From Alistipes senegalensis (GTDB taxonomy: Bacteria > Bacillota > Clostridia > Oscillospirales > Ruminococcaceae), in assembly GCA_023665275.1 (NCBI GenBank), contig JAMPEF010000012.1, positions 1-41,487 on the forward strand: DNA of 41,487 bases, given 5' to 3'. Of the stretch, positions 6,583 to 13,966 are shown one piece after another. A program made the translations under genes and the position numbers. How positions within the stretch are numbered: position 1 is the first letter of the stretch; every line of letters starts with the position of its first letter. The notes beneath the pieces were generated by a model. It saw nothing but the letters and a program-made list of their open reading frames with translations. It did no database searches and was not told where the DNA came from.

Positions 6583-7671
6583 TTACTGCATTGATGCAGT
6601 TATATTTTCTTCGGTAAGAATATATCTTCTTCCGCATTCCATGTGACTTCTTGAAACATTGAAACTTGAAATATCGCTGTTTGTAAGAGACCAGCAGGCA
6701 TTACCAGTACTTCCGCCTGTTGTGTAGAAGACAAGCTGTTCATTGTCATAGTTGAGTTTTCCTCTATAGCCGTATTTTCCTTCAAGTTCAAGAAGTACAT
6801 TATTTGAGATATAATATATTCTGCAAAAATCTTTTGTGGAAGTTCCTTCGGAGACAAGCAGTTCCGGAACGTCATCACCATTAAGGTCACAAAACTCAAA
6901 GGAAGCATCTTTTTCAAGTTCGGTTGCTACATCAAGGCTGCTTCTGAGCTGTTCGCTAAAAAGCTGTTTTTCCGTCGGAGTGAGAACAGCTCCCCAGCTT
7001 TCAGAGCAGTGAAGCGCATAATCTATTGATTCCGCACCGAAAGTATATTTTCTGCCTATAGAGGAAGTACGGGCGTTTCTGTAGACATTCATTGCTTCGT
7101 CGTACTCCGGAAGTGAAAGAGACTGTCCGTTTATTTCGTGCTTTATTGATGCACCTTTTGAGGCTGAACCGCTGTTATCACTATATGAAAAATATTCCTT
7201 AAAGCCTTCACCGTCAAAGGTCAGGAACTTTCCGACAACAAAACCCGCTCCGGAATATTCGTCTTTAATCATTCTGAAATCCGGATAATACGTAAATGCG
7301 CCGTATTCACCGAAAACACCGGAACTTACTACCTGACCGTCTGAAACGGTAAATATTTCGCACTGTGTTTTATGTTGGTTGTCAGCAGATATAATAAGTT
7401 CCGGCGTACCGTCGCCGTTGAGGTCGTAAAGGTCAAACCGTGATTCTTCAACGCCTCTTTGTGCGACTTCTGAAAACTTTTCAGATGTCATAAATTCATT
7501 TAGTTTCTGTTCATAGAGTGGTTGCCACTCAAAAACAATACTCCTTGGTGAAACATTGAGTATTCCTGTGCTGTCGGAATCTGAACCGTTTTTTTTAACT
7601 GAACAGCCGACAGCAGAAGAAGCTGTCACGGCTAATGCGATAAATACGGTAGTAAGTTTTTTTGATTTCAC
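6583..7671 (-). CDS. putative lipoprotein with two EF-hand-like repeats
   Basis: A 362-aa secreted lipoprotein. The start is GTG 7671, with GGGAGG 8 nt upstream. The signal peptide (KKLTTVFIALAVTASSAVGC) ends in a lipobox whose Cys is at residue 23. Two related segments each carry a calcium-loop-like motif: DLYDLNGDGTPELII near residue 80 and EFCDLNGDDVPELLV near residue 265. Each is followed by a beta-rich stretch, suggesting two VCBS/FG-GAP-like repeat modules. Function unknown; membrane-anchored, calcium-binding surface protein is an inference. Its position as first gene before radA looks incidental rather than functional. Confidence 0.8.
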   Translation of the reverse strand: MKSKKLTTVFIALAVTASSAVGCSVKKNGSDSDSTGILNVSPRSIVFEWQPLYEQKLNEFMTSEKFSEVAQRGVEESRFDLYDLNGDGTPELIISADNQHKTQCEIFTVSDGQVVSSGVFGEYGAFTYYPDFRMIKDEYSGAGFVVGKFLTFDGEGFKEYFSYSDNSGSASKGASIKHEINGQSLSLPEYDEAMNVYRNARTSSIGRKYTFGAESIDYALHCSESWGAVLTPTEKQLFSEQLRSSLDVATELEKDASFEFCDLNGDDVPELLVSEGTSTKDFCRIYYISNNVLLELEGKYGYRGKLNYDNEQLVFYTTGGSTGNACWSLTNSDISSFNVSRSHMECGRRYILTEENITASMQ

Positions 7672-7713
7672 TTGAAAATCCTCCCAAAAAATTTTTAAAA
7701 ATGTTATTATAAT

Positions 7714-7742
7714 ATTCTACCATATATGACGGAATATGTCAA
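7714..7742 (-). promoter_or_regulatory. sigma-A promoter for the lipoprotein-radA operon
   Basis: Minus-strand TTGACA (7742-7737) and TAGAAT (7719-7714), spacer 17 bp, about 43 bases before the GTG start at 7671. Confidence 0.82.
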
Positions 7743-7753
7743 TTAAGATAATA

Positions 7754-8539
7754 TCAGAAAATATCACCGGCAATGTCATTATATGTTTTCATATCTATAA
7801 TATCATCAAGTTCATCTTCAAAATCATCGGAAGTTTCATCATCAAATACGATTTTCCAGCCTTCATCATCAACTCTTGCGGTATAGAGCCATACTTTCAT
7901 AGTTTTTTTATTGTCTCTTCCCTTTAAAGTTATTTCTGTTTTAAGTTTATAGGCTTTTTCTATATCGCATTCCGTACCGGTGGACTTGTAATATTCTTCA
8001 ATACTTCTTGTCTCACGTTTTTTGGCGTCCTTTTTTTCAAGAATTTTAGCAGAAACTTTAAAGTGTTTTCCGAAATCGTCTTCAATATATTCTTTAAGTT
8101 CCTTCATTCCTTCATTAGTATCTTCACAGTATTCTTCCCATGATACTTCATTTTTTTCGGTGACTTCTTCCATGAAATTATCAAGCATTTCATCTGTCAT
8201 TATCTGATTTAAAACAAGTTCAATATTGTTATTGTTTAATCCTCTTATAGCTTTCTGAACAGGTCTTTTATACGCATTGCCGAAAAATGTACTCACTCCG
8301 GCAATAATAATCACAATAAAAAGAATAATCAGAAGCAGGATTAAATTTCTGCCGGAAAGCAGATTTTTATCAGATATTTTTTTTGTTTTTTCAGCGCCGG
8401 TATTTTCAACTGCCGGAATGTTTTCGGTTATTATTTCTGAATTAATGTCTATATCCGGTTTATATTTAGTTTCCGGTGTGCGACAGTTGCAGATTTCATT
8501 TTCTGAAAGTTTACGACCGCAATATTTGCAGAATGCCAT
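7754..8539 (-). CDS. zinc-ribbon single-pass membrane protein
   Basis: A 261-aa protein with an N-terminal zinc ribbon (C4-x2-C7 ... C17-x-C19), a polar linker, one membrane helix at about residues 65-87 (NLILLLIILFIVIIIAGVST), and a C-terminal extracytoplasmic domain of about 170 residues, rich in Glu, Asp and Lys. The tail has NTF2-like character in parts (ILEKKDAKKRETRSIEEYY, then WLYTARVDDEGWKIVF). This architecture is common in Firmicutes for proteins of unknown function. It has its own promoter at 8599-8627 and SD AAGGAGG. Confidence 0.8.
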   Translation of the reverse strand: MAFCKYCGRKLSENEICNCRTPETKYKPDIDINSEIITENIPAVENTGAEKTKKISDKNLLSGRNLILLLIILFIVIIIAGVSTFFGNAYKRPVQKAIRGLNNNNIELVLNQIMTDEMLDNFMEEVTEKNEVSWEEYCEDTNEGMKELKEYIEDDFGKHFKVSAKILEKKDAKKRETRSIEEYYKSTGTECDIEKAYKLKTEITLKGRDNKKTMKVWLYTARVDDEGWKIVFDDETSDDFEDELDDIIDMKTYNDIAGDIF

Positions 8540-8598
8540 AAAAAAATCCTCCTTTTTTTAAGTCCCTTATAGAAATCCGGAATTTTCTTTACTGATTA

Positions 8599-8627
8599 AT
8601 TATAATGCTTTTGTCATGAAATGTCAA
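8599..8627 (-). promoter_or_regulatory. sigma-A promoter for the zinc-ribbon gene
   Basis: Minus-strand TTGACA (8627-8622) and TATAAT (8604-8599), spacer 17 bp. Confidence 0.86.
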
Positions 8628-8656
8628 TATACCCGTATTGTTTTTATGTTATTATA

Positions 8657-9388
8657 TCATTTTGAGATAAGAAAATTATTTATTCCGGCAAATATAGTAA
8701 ACGCTACCTTGTGCTGATACTCTTCATCGGTAAGTAAAGCTGCTTCTTCCGGATTGGAAAGAAAACCACATTCAACCATTACGGTAGGATTCTTGCTGTA
8801 ATAACACAAGAAAAGTTCTTTACCACACTGTTTTATTTCACGGGTATTATCGGGCTGAAGAAATTCAACAAATCTACCCTGTATTGAACGTGCAAGATTT
8901 TCATTACGGCGGTTGCTTTCAGAATAGAACATCTGCGCACCGCTGTAACGTGAGTCTGTAAACTGGTTCTGATGTATGGATATACATATAGCATTATCAT
9001 ATTTATTGAAAAGTTCAAGCCGGTTATCCATGTCGGAACTTTTCTGATTTGCTATACCCTCAATTCCCTTGTCGTGTATGGAAATATCAGTATCCCTTGT
9101 AACTTCAACTTGATATCCGGAAACAGTCAGCAAATCCCTTAAATTAAGGAGAATGTTAAGATTTATACCCTTTTCGCAAGTGCCGTCAACGGCAACACAA
9201 CCACCGTCTATACCACCATGACCGGCGTCAAGAATGATAATCGGTTTTTCGTCATCATATGACATCATGGAAACCGGTATTGAATTATTTTCCGCCTTAT
9301 TGCTTATCTGTTTAAGTGCTGTAAGTCCGAAAACTGCACAGCCGAAAACAAGTACACCACTTATAATTTTCCGTGTGATTTTTTTCAT
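8657..9388 (-). CDS. cwlD: N-acetylmuramoyl-L-alanine amidase (Amidase_3), CwlD-like
   Basis: A zinc amidase cleaving the bond between N-acetylmuramic acid and L-Ala in peptidoglycan. At 243 aa it is a single catalytic domain after an N-terminal signal or anchor helix (ISGVLVFGCAVFGLTAL). Zn ligands and catalytic residues are visible: LDAGHGGIDGG (His57), CEKGINLN (Glu72), SIHQNQF, and VECGFLSNPEEAALL with the conserved Glu. The lack of a cell-wall-binding domain and the size match CwlD, which makes muramic-delta-lactam in spore cortex; a vegetative amidase cannot be excluded. The symbol is by resemblance. It is divergent from PFK, and a SigE-like sequence lies upstream. Confidence 0.85.
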   Translation of the reverse strand: MKKITRKIISGVLVFGCAVFGLTALKQISNKAENNSIPVSMMSYDDEKPIIILDAGHGGIDGGCVAVDGTCEKGINLNILLNLRDLLTVSGYQVEVTRDTDISIHDKGIEGIANQKSSDMDNRLELFNKYDNAICISIHQNQFTDSRYSGAQMFYSESNRRNENLARSIQGRFVEFLQPDNTREIKQCGKELFLCYYSKNPTVMVECGFLSNPEEAALLTDEEYQHKVAFTIFAGINNFLISK

Positions 9389-9412
9389 AATAAAACCTCC
9401 AGTCTTTTTTTA

Positions 9413-9442
9413 AGGATATGCAGATTTTCAATCAGCTATTCC
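9413..9442 (-). promoter_or_regulatory. possible mother-cell sigma (SigE/K-like) promoter for the amidase
   Basis: On the minus strand GGAATA (9442-9437), a 16-bp gap and CATATCCT (9420-9413) resemble ATA-N16-CATAnnnT. There is no good SigA promoter nearby. The fit is loose and rests partly on cwlD being sporulation-controlled in Bacillus. Confidence 0.3.
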
Positions 9443-9509
9443 ATGGAGGAAACAATAGTTTTTACAATTTCTTTCAATGCTTTTATCCGTTTCTGTCGGA
9501 AAATAATAC

Positions 9510-9538
9510 TTGACAGAAATATATTTTTTTGTTATACT
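9510..9538 (+). promoter_or_regulatory. sigma-A promoter for pfk
   Basis: TTGACA at 9510-9515 and TATACT at 9533-9538, spacer 17 bp. The SD CGGAGGG (about 9556-9562) precedes ATG 9570. Confidence 0.87.
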
Positions 9539-9569
9539 GAATATAAATTATATTTCGGAGGGAAAAATT

Positions 9570-10787
9570 ATGATTAATATTGCTGTTGCACAGTCCGGAG
9601 GTCCTACGTGTGCCATTAACGCTTCACTTGTGGGAGTTTTTCGGGAATCACTTAAAGAACCATCAATTGATGCAATATTTGGCTCTATAAACGGCATAGA
9701 GGGCATTATTGACAATCATCTTGTTGACCTTAAATCAATGCTCCTTACTGATGATGATATTGAACTTCTCAGGCAGACACCATCAACCGTTCTTGGTTCG
9801 TGCCGGTATAAACTTCCTGACTGGCGTGAAGATGAAGAAGTCTATAAAAAAATAGTTTCTACTCTTAAACAACGCAATATAGGAGCTTTTTTCTACATAG
9901 GCGGTAACGATTCCATGGATACGGTAAATAAACTTTCTGAATATTTCGCTACAATCAGTCTTGATGTGAAAGTAATTGGTATTCCTAAAACTATTGATAA
10001 CGATTTATGCATTACTGACCATACCCCCGGTTTTGGTTCGGCAGCAAAATATGTTGCTACCACACTTCACGAAATAACAAGGGACAGCACCGTTTATAGT
10101 ATGCCGTCCGTGACTATCGTTGAAATAATGGGACGTCATGCAGGCTGGCTTACTGCTTCTACCGCTGTACTTCACGATATGGGTGAGAGTTCACCGCACC
10201 TTGTCTATGTTCCGGAAGCAGATTTTTCAATTGAAAATTTCCTCCGTGATGTCAGACAGGAAATGTCAAAACATAAAGCCGTAATAGTTGCCGTATCGGA
10301 GGGGATAGAAGTTCCGGAGGGCGTACAGTCCGGTGTGGTGGATAATTTCGGTCACAAGTATCTTTCCGGAATAGGCAAGTATTTAGAAGATATTGTACGT
10401 CATGATATTGGCTGTAAAGTGCGCTCCGTGGAACTGAACGTAATGCAGAGGTGTTCTTCACATCTTGCCTCAAAGACAGATATTGACGAATCGGAAAATA
10501 TCGGGGCAGCCGGTGTGAGATGCGCTCTGAGTGGTCAGACCGGAAAAGTTATGGTATTCCGTCGTGTTTCCGATATGCCATATACCGTCGTGATTGAGAC
10601 GGCGGAGGCTTACGAAATTGCCAACAATGAAAAACATCTTCCGAAAGAGTATATAAATTCAGCCGGAAATAATATCTGTGATTTGGCAATTCCGTATTTT
10701 ATGCCGTTAATTCAGGGTGAACTCAATCCGATTATGTCACAGGGGGTGCCTAAACATTTTGCAATTCATGAATCAGTGCTTAAATAA
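9570..10787 (+). CDS. pfp: pyrophosphate-dependent 6-phosphofructokinase
   Basis: Converts fructose 6-phosphate to fructose 1,6-bisphosphate using PPi, reversibly. The 405-aa length and clade-II features fit the PPi type. GGNDS (111-115) stands where ATP enzymes have GGDGS, and PKTIDND (139-145) has Lys where ATP enzymes have Gly; these two changes are the recognised PPi determinants. MGRHAGW and the N-terminal QSGGPTCAIN loop are also present. The start at ATG 9570 has SD CGGAGGG; an in-frame upstream ATG at 9510 lies inside the promoter. Its last bases overlap the ADP-ribosyltransferase-like gene. PPi-PFK is typical of anaerobic Ruminococcus-type glycolysis. Confidence 0.95.
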   Translation: MINIAVAQSGGPTCAINASLVGVFRESLKEPSIDAIFGSINGIEGIIDNHLVDLKSMLLTDDDIELLRQTPSTVLGSCRYKLPDWREDEEVYKKIVSTLKQRNIGAFFYIGGNDSMDTVNKLSEYFATISLDVKVIGIPKTIDNDLCITDHTPGFGSAAKYVATTLHEITRDSTVYSMPSVTIVEIMGRHAGWLTASTAVLHDMGESSPHLVYVPEADFSIENFLRDVRQEMSKHKAVIVAVSEGIEVPEGVQSGVVDNFGHKYLSGIGKYLEDIVRHDIGCKVRSVELNVMQRCSSHLASKTDIDESENIGAAGVRCALSGQTGKVMVFRRVSDMPYTVVIETAEAYEIANNEKHLPKEYINSAGNNICDLAIPYFMPLIQGELNPIMSQGVPKHFAIHESVLK

Positions 10788-11535
10788 TCGGGAAAAATTA
10801 TGGCTGAAATATTATATCGGCGACGTTTCCGGAACTGACCCTTTCGGGAGTGAGCCGAAAGCCTATCTGGTACTTAATTCGCTTTTTTATGATGGCATAG
10901 AAACTGAAATTTCCCGTACCAAAGAGGGAAAATTTCTGAATCCGGCAATTCTTGATGATGTGGACAGGCTTCTTGATTTCTATGACAATATGTTTTCAGC
11001 GTTCCGGAAATGCCATGCGGACGGAAATATTACAACGTACCGTGTGGAAAGATACAATGATTTTCAGCCGATACGGAAAATAAATCGTACAATTTCTTTC
11101 ACGTCAACTTCAACGGGAGGTTTTCTTGATGCTTATCGTGACCGCAAAGGAATTACTTTAATTAAATTTTCAATTCCTGAAAACGTTCCATGTATAGACG
11201 TTGCGAAAGCTCTTGACTTCTATGCAAAACCTGAAGAAAAAGAAGTTTTATTACCACCATTCATGAAACTTGATTTGACTAAAATCACCCTTACAGAAAA
11301 GGAATTATCCATAACCGATTCTGACGGAAAAAGTCCGGTAAATTCATATAAAGCCGTATGCAGTCCGATAAATACAAAGGAACGTACCGGAAATATTTCC
11401 CGTGATGGTGCAGAAGCCGGACAGCGTATATATAATGCCCTCAATAATGGCTTGAATCCGTCTGAAAGCGATATTGAAACTTATACTCAATGGAAAAGAA
11501 ATTTACAAGCAATATACAAAAACTGCTGTACTTGA
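10759..11535 (+). CDS. probable mono-ADP-ribosyltransferase (ART fold)
   Basis: A 258-aa cytosolic protein with the R-S-E elements of ADP-ribosyltransferases. Arg95 (TYRVERYN), the STS strand (SFTSTSTGGF, Ser116-Thr-Ser118) and the ExE motif Glu160-x-Glu162 before LLPP (PEEKEVLLPPF) are in order and spacing; the ExE form is typical of Arg-directed enzymes. The C-terminal 80 residues are unassigned. The start is chosen as TTG 10759, because AGGGGGTG (10741-10748) lies 10 nt upstream; ATG 10768 is the alternative. Either way the gene begins inside the pfk 3' end, so it is coupled to pfk. No signal peptide, so it is not an obvious exotoxin. No macrodomain or ADP-ribosylglycohydrolase is in the window. 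Target unknown. Confidence 0.75.
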   Translation: MQFMNQCLNNREKLWLKYYIGDVSGTDPFGSEPKAYLVLNSLFYDGIETEISRTKEGKFLNPAILDDVDRLLDFYDNMFSAFRKCHADGNITTYRVERYNDFQPIRKINRTISFTSTSTGGFLDAYRDRKGITLIKFSIPENVPCIDVAKALDFYAKPEEKEVLLPPFMKLDLTKITLTEKELSITDSDGKSPVNSYKAVCSPINTKERTGNISRDGAEAGQRIYNALNNGLNPSESDIETYTQWKRNLQAIYKNCCT

Positions 11536-11552
11536 GTACAGCAGTTGTTTTT
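11521..11552. terminator. terminator overlapping the 3' end of the ART gene
   Basis: AACTGCTGTACT (11521-11532) pairs perfectly with AGTACAGCAGTT (11535-11546), with a 2-nt loop and T6 after it. The stem contains the stop codon TGA (11533-11535) and lies between convergent genes, so it may serve both. Confidence 0.9.
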
Positions 11553-12439
11553 TATCTGGACAAGTCTTTAATAATTTTGTCAAGTATCGGGAAATCCCTG
11601 TCATAAGTTTCCTGCATATCTTCCTCATCAGCATAAAGAAGATTACGGGGTTTTCTTATACCTATATATAAATCACCGGTTATTTCCGACGGGTCAACGC
11701 CGATACGCTCCGCAAATTCGGTATTTTTCAGGAAAAAGCCATAGTCTCTCACCTGAACATTATCAGGGTATATCTCTGACAAGTCAACAAGTGTATTATG
11801 TGGGTCAAGTACGGAGTTTACATTTGAACCACCTACAATAATTACAGCGTCGGCGGATTGCATTTCAGTAGTGAATTTAGTTTCATTGCCGGTTTGATAG
11901 TTTACATAGGAGTTATCAGAATAGGGAATATAATAGGCAGATACTTTTATTTCACCGTTTTCATTGTAGTCTTCAATGAAAGTTTCAATATAGTCTTCAA
12001 ATTCAATAGAATTGCCGATAGTTTCGTTATCACATAATACAAGTACAATCATATCCGGATTAGGACGTGTAACAAGTGTATATGTCAGATAGGCGGCAAG
12101 TGCCACAAAGAATATCGCTAAAAAAAGCCACCATTTGTTATGATAAAAGAAATTAGTTATTTTTTTCCATAAGGAAAGTTTTATTTCTTCGGGGTGTACT
12201 TCATGTATAGTTTCACTTTCCTCAATAACACCCTGTTTAAGCCTGATAAGTTCCAGACGTTCTGCCTGAATTTTTTTATCATATTCTTCTTGCTTCTGAC
12301 GTTTACGGAGTTCAATTTGATGACGCATTTCTTCTTCCTGCTGTTCTCTCAGTTCCTTAGCAGACTGAAAAACGCTTTTTTTGACATCTATTTTTTTATC
12401 CTCATCATTTCCTGTGAGATTTTCATTATCTTTTTTCAT
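11552..12439 (-). CDS. coiled-coil single-pass membrane protein, unknown function
   Basis: A 295-aa protein. The charged N-terminal half is probably a cytosolic coiled coil (SAKELREQQEEEMRHQIELR, then RQKQEEYDKKIQAERLELIR). A single membrane helix follows at about residues 103-125 (WWLFLAIFFVALAAYLTYTL). The rest is an extracytoplasmic domain of about 170 residues with MIVLVLCDNETIGNSIEF and SADAVIIVGGSNVNSVL, which reads like a Rossmann-type or periplasmic-binding-like fold. No family recognised. It has its own promoter (12467-12495) and SD CCGGAGGA, and it is convergent with the ART gene. Confidence 0.75.
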   Translation of the reverse strand: MKKDNENLTGNDEDKKIDVKKSVFQSAKELREQQEEEMRHQIELRKRQKQEEYDKKIQAERLELIRLKQGVIEESETIHEVHPEEIKLSLWKKITNFFYHNKWWLFLAIFFVALAAYLTYTLVTRPNPDMIVLVLCDNETIGNSIEFEDYIETFIEDYNENGEIKVSAYYIPYSDNSYVNYQTGNETKFTTEMQSADAVIIVGGSNVNSVLDPHNTLVDLSEIYPDNVQVRDYGFFLKNTEFAERIGVDPSEITGDLYIGIRKPRNLLYADEEDMQETYDRDFPILDKIIKDLSR

Positions 12440-12466
12440 AGTTCCTCCGGCAAGTAATAATACCGT

Positions 12467-12495
12467 ATTATAACATAATCTGTCATAATTGTCAA
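12467..12495 (-). promoter_or_regulatory. sigma-A promoter for the coiled-coil membrane protein gene
   Basis: Minus-strand TTGACA (12495-12490) and TATAAT (12472-12467), spacer 17 bp. The -35 box overlaps the last codons of the symporter gene. Confidence 0.87.
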
Positions 12496-13904
12496 GTATT
12501 TTTATGGTGTTTGAGATAATCTTTTGTTTCAGCGGTGATTACACCGGATAAGCCTATAAGTGCGACTATATTCGGCAATGCCATAAGACCGTTGAAAATA
12601 TCAGCGATATTCCATACAGCCTCAACGGTAAGGTAAGGACCAGCAAAGACTGCTATTATATATACCCATCTGTATATATTTATAGTGGATTTCTTAGAAC
12701 CTACAAGATATGAAAGACATCTTTCTGAATAGTAGTTCCAGCCTAAAATAGTCGTGAACGCAAAGAACGAAAGACACAACATTAAAAGCAATGATGATAC
12801 TTTTTCAGGGAAAGGCAGTCCATATTTAAAGGCATCTGTAGTTATTGCCACACCCTCAAGACCCTCTTTATTGTGACTTCCAGCCATTACTATAGCTAAA
12901 CCGGTCATTGTACATACAATTATAGTATCTATGAAAGTTCCCGTCATGGTAACAAGACCCTGACGTACTGGCTCTTTAGTACGTGCAGCAGCGGCAGCGA
13001 TAGGTGCAGAACCTAAACCGGCTTCATTAGAAAAAATTCCTCTTGCTATGCCTTTCTGCATAGATAGCATGACAACAGATATTCCGGCAGCACCTCCGGC
13101 TACTGAACGTATTCCGAATGCACTTTTTATTATTTCCGCTATTGCTGACGGAATTTCAGTTATATGACCGAAAATTATTATTAGACAGCATGATATATAT
13201 ATCACAATCATCAGCGGTACGACAATTTCCGATACTGTGGCAATACGTTTTATTCCGCCTATGATTATCAGTGCGGCAAGGACTGTTATTATAAGTCCGG
13301 CGATAATCGTTGTATATGTATATTCGTTTCCTAAAATATTTAAAGTATTTTCGGCATTCGGGTCAAAGAAACCGTTAGCGGCGGAGGTGATGCCGTTAAT
13401 CTGTGTTATAGTTCCTATACCCATTACACCGGCAAGCAGTCCGAAAAGTGCAAACATCTTGCCAAGCCATTTCCATTTTTTACCCAAACCATTTTCAATA
13501 TAATAGAAAGGACCTCCGATTATAGCACCTTGTTTGTCGGTAGTTCTGTATTTTATCGCAAGCAGACCCTCAGCGTATTTTGTAGCCATACCGAAAAATG
13601 CAGCAATTTCCATCCATAATAAAGCACCTGCTCCGCCTACACTCATAGCGGTTGCGACTCCGACGATATTTCCCGTTCCTATGGTAGCCGATAAAGCCGT
13701 ACACAATGCCGCAAAACTTGATACTTCACCGCTTGCGTTTTCCTCGTCCGTGAACATGAATTTTAAAGCAGTTCCTAACTTCCGAACCTGTATGAATCCT
13801 ACACGTATGGTCAGCATGATTCCACAACCCATTATAAGTAGTATAAGCGGAATACCCCATACAAAATCGTCTATATTTTTAACTATATTATTGAAAGTTT
13901 CCAA
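12492..13904 (-). CDS. sodium:alanine symporter family (AGCS) transporter
   Basis: A 470-aa integral membrane protein of the alanine or glycine:cation symporter family (TIGR00835-type). Recognisable segments include GTGNIVGVATAMSVGGAGAL, GGPFYYIENGLG, GIARGIFSNEAGLGSAPIAA and FAFTTILGWNYYSERC, with about 10-11 helices. It imports small amino acids, driven by Na+ or H+. The start codon is TTG 13904, with AAAGGAGTGA upstream. The gene follows lysS by 62 nt, separated by a terminator (13927-13959), with no promoter visible in the gap. Expression may come from read-through or from a promoter inside lysS. Confidence 0.94.
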   Translation of the reverse strand: METFNNIVKNIDDFVWGIPLILLIMGCGIMLTIRVGFIQVRKLGTALKFMFTDEENASGEVSSFAALCTALSATIGTGNIVGVATAMSVGGAGALLWMEIAAFFGMATKYAEGLLAIKYRTTDKQGAIIGGPFYYIENGLGKKWKWLGKMFALFGLLAGVMGIGTITQINGITSAANGFFDPNAENTLNILGNEYTYTTIIAGLIITVLAALIIIGGIKRIATVSEIVVPLMIVIYISCCLIIIFGHITEIPSAIAEIIKSAFGIRSVAGGAAGISVVMLSMQKGIARGIFSNEAGLGSAPIAAAAARTKEPVRQGLVTMTGTFIDTIIVCTMTGLAIVMAGSHNKEGLEGVAITTDAFKYGLPFPEKVSSLLLMLCLSFFAFTTILGWNYYSERCLSYLVGSKKSTINIYRWVYIIAVFAGPYLTVEAVWNIADIFNGLMALPNIVALIGLSGVITAETKDYLKHHKNT

Positions 13905-13926
13905 AAAAAATCACTCCTTTTTCAAT

Positions 13927-13959
13927 AAAAAAGACGGCAGAAAAATTTACCGTCTTTTT
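13927..13959 (-). terminator. terminator after lysS
   Basis: Read on the minus strand, AAAAAGACGG pairs with CCGTCTTTTT around a 12-nt loop, followed by a T-rich run. It lies 8 nt past the lysS stop. Confidence 0.85.
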
Positions 13960-13966
13960 ATTATTT

